Shown: piece after piece, positions 62,021 through 64,000 of the stretch
Layout of the letters: each line of letters opens with the position of its first letter
Numbering within the stretch: the first letter of the stretch is position 1
Assembly (NCBI GenBank): GCA_021234155.1
Contig: JAJEKV010000333.1
Coordinates: forward strand, 248,001-312,000
Origin: Isoetes taiwanensis
Taxonomy: Eukaryota; Streptophyta; Lycopodiopsida; Isoetales; Isoetaceae
Length of the DNA: 64,000 nucleotides
Reading direction: 5' to 3'
Position numbers and translations under genes: made by a program
The notes under the pieces: generated by a model
The model's input: the letters and a program-made list of their open reading frames with translations, nothing else
The model's database searches: none
What the model was told of the DNA's origin: nothing

Positions 62021-62615
62021 GATGGCTACAAAGAACCTAACATCGCCAAGGGCTAAGGCAGCCCTACAAGAATCTTAAGATCTTAATCTCACGCTTGTGG
62101 GTCTTTATCAGCCCCAAATGCAAGGTAAGGATATTCCATTCCTAGATCTGCGATTCCCCTTTTTTTAGTCAAAACCTAGTATACTGCTCCAGAACCGAAC
62201 AGGAAATCCTATTGCAATATCAATTTAGCACATGTGGAAGATCCACAGGAATCTACAAGGATATGCATAGCTGTTAATGTATGAAAGCACTGGCGGGAAT
62301 TTGATTCCGATGGCATTCCCTTCAGCCGCACTCGATGAAGAAACATTGCTTATATTTGGTCGGAGAACGAATTTGATTGTTCGCCTTTTGGTCGATAACG
62401 ACATCGATTACTATCATATCATGGGAGACCCAAAAGACAGCATGAGTTTAAAGAGGGAAGCAGGTTTCTCAAAAATGTATGTGGGAAACAAAAGAAGCAA
62501 TAATGGAGGCAAGAATGTGCACAATAGTGGAACTGGCAACAAAGACAATGAGGATGTGACTATTCCTGAGACACAGCAGTCTGATGGCTTTGCATCAGAC
62601 CAAGACGAGATCCAG
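62021..62615 (+). pseudogene. Exons 1-2 of the RT gene, copy B
   Basis: Exon 1 (62021-62124) is frameshifted relative to copy A. Exon 2 (62271-62615) is open where copy A is broken: FPSAALDEETLLIFGRRTNL, NDIDYYHIMGDPKDSMSL, GFSKMYVGNKRSNNGGKN, then DQDEIQ at the splice donor CAG/GTAGTT. Neither copy alone gives both exons intact. The RT exons themselves are absent from this copy. Confidence 0.75.
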
Positions 62616-63557
62616 GTAGTTTTTAAAGGATGTTTTGAGTCCATAACATGTTGCAAAGGTCTAGCAAGGTTGAGCAGATTTAATGAAAGGGTAATAGTGC
62701 ACCATATAACTGTGCAAGTGCAATTTACTGTATCAGAATATGACATTCAAGTTTACATTGCTTTAATTTCTATACTTCCATTCTAGCAGATGTACTAACT
62801 TGGCAAAAGGTTACAAGGGCTGATCGGCTATAAACCGAGAGGCTCCATTGTACCTTTTGGCCCTTCATGCATTACCAAAATTTTGCTAATGTCATGATGT
62901 TTGGCTGCAGGTACCGGACCTCTCCGCGCCTTTGTTTTTTTTTTTTTGCTTGCGCTTTGTGGATTTGCTAGGATATGAATGGAGTCACAATTGGAAGACC
63001 GCTTTTGAAAAAAACGAGGCAAGGCTGATTTATGATGTGCTTCTACATGACTCTTCTTGAATCGCTTTTACAAATGCACTGGTTGTATCTACCTTAGCTA
63101 TAAGATGTTTTTGAAGTGGTCTTTTTTTCGATAAAAAAACTATGGGCAGTCTAGGTGGATCTATGGATTAAAGTACTTTATCATAACATATTTCTGAAGC
63201 TGCTAAAGCAATACTTTCACTTTTATCTATATTCTCAAGCTGGTTTTAAGTCTTGTTGAAATGTTGCTATGTATGCATGCTTTCCTTTTTTAGGAAATGA
63301 AATAGTGAGCCAAAGGTCAGAGAATGCAAGGCATTGTATCGCCGGGCCAGTTGTAGATGCGTAGTTCCAAATCTATGTACACATCATTTTATCTCAGACT
63401 GCTGCACATATTTCTTCCTTAGGCATAATCCATATTGATCTTCTTATTTGAACATAGAAAGATACACTGCTAGAGATCCAGCTATCATCCTCCTTTTTAT
63501 AAAAACGAGTCAGCTTATGGTATCAGTTTTACAAAAATGTGCCCCTTTCCTTTATCC

Positions 63558-64000
63558 GGGGATTTTCAAAGCCAGGTTTTTTTTTCATGGTTTTTTAGGT
63601 TTTTTGTTAAAAAATAAGTTACTTAACATTGATAGCATGGTGCACTCGAATTAGGTACTGTGTAATACTCATAGTTCTTGTATTACATTATAATAGTTAT
63701 CAAAGTGAATTTAAAAAATTAAGCCACTTACTTTAAAGAATGAAGCCACTTACTTTAATGTACAGAAGATGTAATTTAGCAGAATACAATTGTTAACAAA
63801 GTAAATTTAAATAACGATGACATTTGCAAAAGGAATAACACTTTCGAAAAAAAAAGAGAGGAATTCATGAAGAATAACTTTAACGAAGATGTAATGAAAT
63901 AGAATTCAAAATTACTAATAAGAAGTTAGGAAGTGGATATGTAATAGAAGGATGCATAGTTTATCTTCAATGTATTGCTAATAAAGAAAAGTAAGTTGTG
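63558..64000. other. AT-rich terminal spacer
   Basis: Starts with T-rich words right at the copy B breakpoint. The phrase aagccacttactttaa is duplicated near 63722-63757. No gene seen. Confidence 0.4.

Larger units (their letters stand above)
55498..63557 (+). repeat. RT-locus duplication, copy B (split by a copia element)
   Basis: Matches 40688-43089 on both sides of the copia insertion (55498-55907 and 61523-63557). After 63557 the copies diverge abruptly: copy A continues through intron 2 to the RT exons, copy B into AT-rich DNA. Confidence 0.9.

Overview
This is a TE-rich stretch of a land-plant nuclear genome. The evidence is one clean host gene with eight GT-AG exons (inosine triphosphatase, 21.6-23.2 kb), a STIG1-like secreted Cys-rich gene, a plant-type LRR receptor-kinase remnant, and plant-type Ty1/copia, Ty3/gypsy, MULE and CACTA elements. 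The intron-bearing reverse transcriptase and the LINE suggest a seed-free plant or other large-genome lineage, but I cannot fix the taxon.

Layout. 0-2.8 kb: dead MULE transposase (-). 2.9-8.6 kb: AT-rich spacer with GAAACC-type repeats, a copia RNase H scrap (+) and two small tandem duplications. 8.6-9.0 kb: STIG1-like gene. 9-15 kb: unidentified minus-strand fragments and a broken Ty3/gypsy element. 15.0-15.7 kb: GC-rich 3' end of a LINE. 17.1 kb: pseudokinase scrap. 18.1 kb: CACTA foldback MITE. 21.6-23.2 kb: ITPase. 25.0-29.4 kb: two small LTRs with tRNA-Asp-type primer sites and a long unidentified ORF with a coiled-coil N-terminus. 29.4-36.5 kb: Ty3/gypsy chromovirus (-) with a 1.6 kb 3' LTR.

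36.7-40.4 kb is the most unusual part: tandem minus-strand genes in GC-rich DNA. One ends in an unmistakable histone H3 fold behind a long N-terminal extension. The next ends in what looks like an H2A-type histone fold. A third short ORF follows.

40.7-47.8 kb holds an intron-containing, Penelope-like reverse-transcriptase gene (+). A 7.5 kb DNA transposon (47.8-55.3 kb) with inverted ends lies immediately downstream; it carries a transposase (-) and a fragment resembling FCP1/NLI-IF phosphatase (+). A second copy of the first 2.4 kb of the RT locus follows (55.5-63.6 kb) and is split by a complete 5.6 kb Ty1/copia element with a 5-bp target duplication. The first RT copy is the empty site.

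Almost every TE reading frame is broken. Where two copies can be compared (the copia LTRs and the two RT-locus copies), differences concentrate at CAG/CTG and related CNG contexts, and the damage is complementary. This looks like sequencing error at methylated CHG sites or mutation targeted to them, so 'pseudogene' calls in these parts are provisional.
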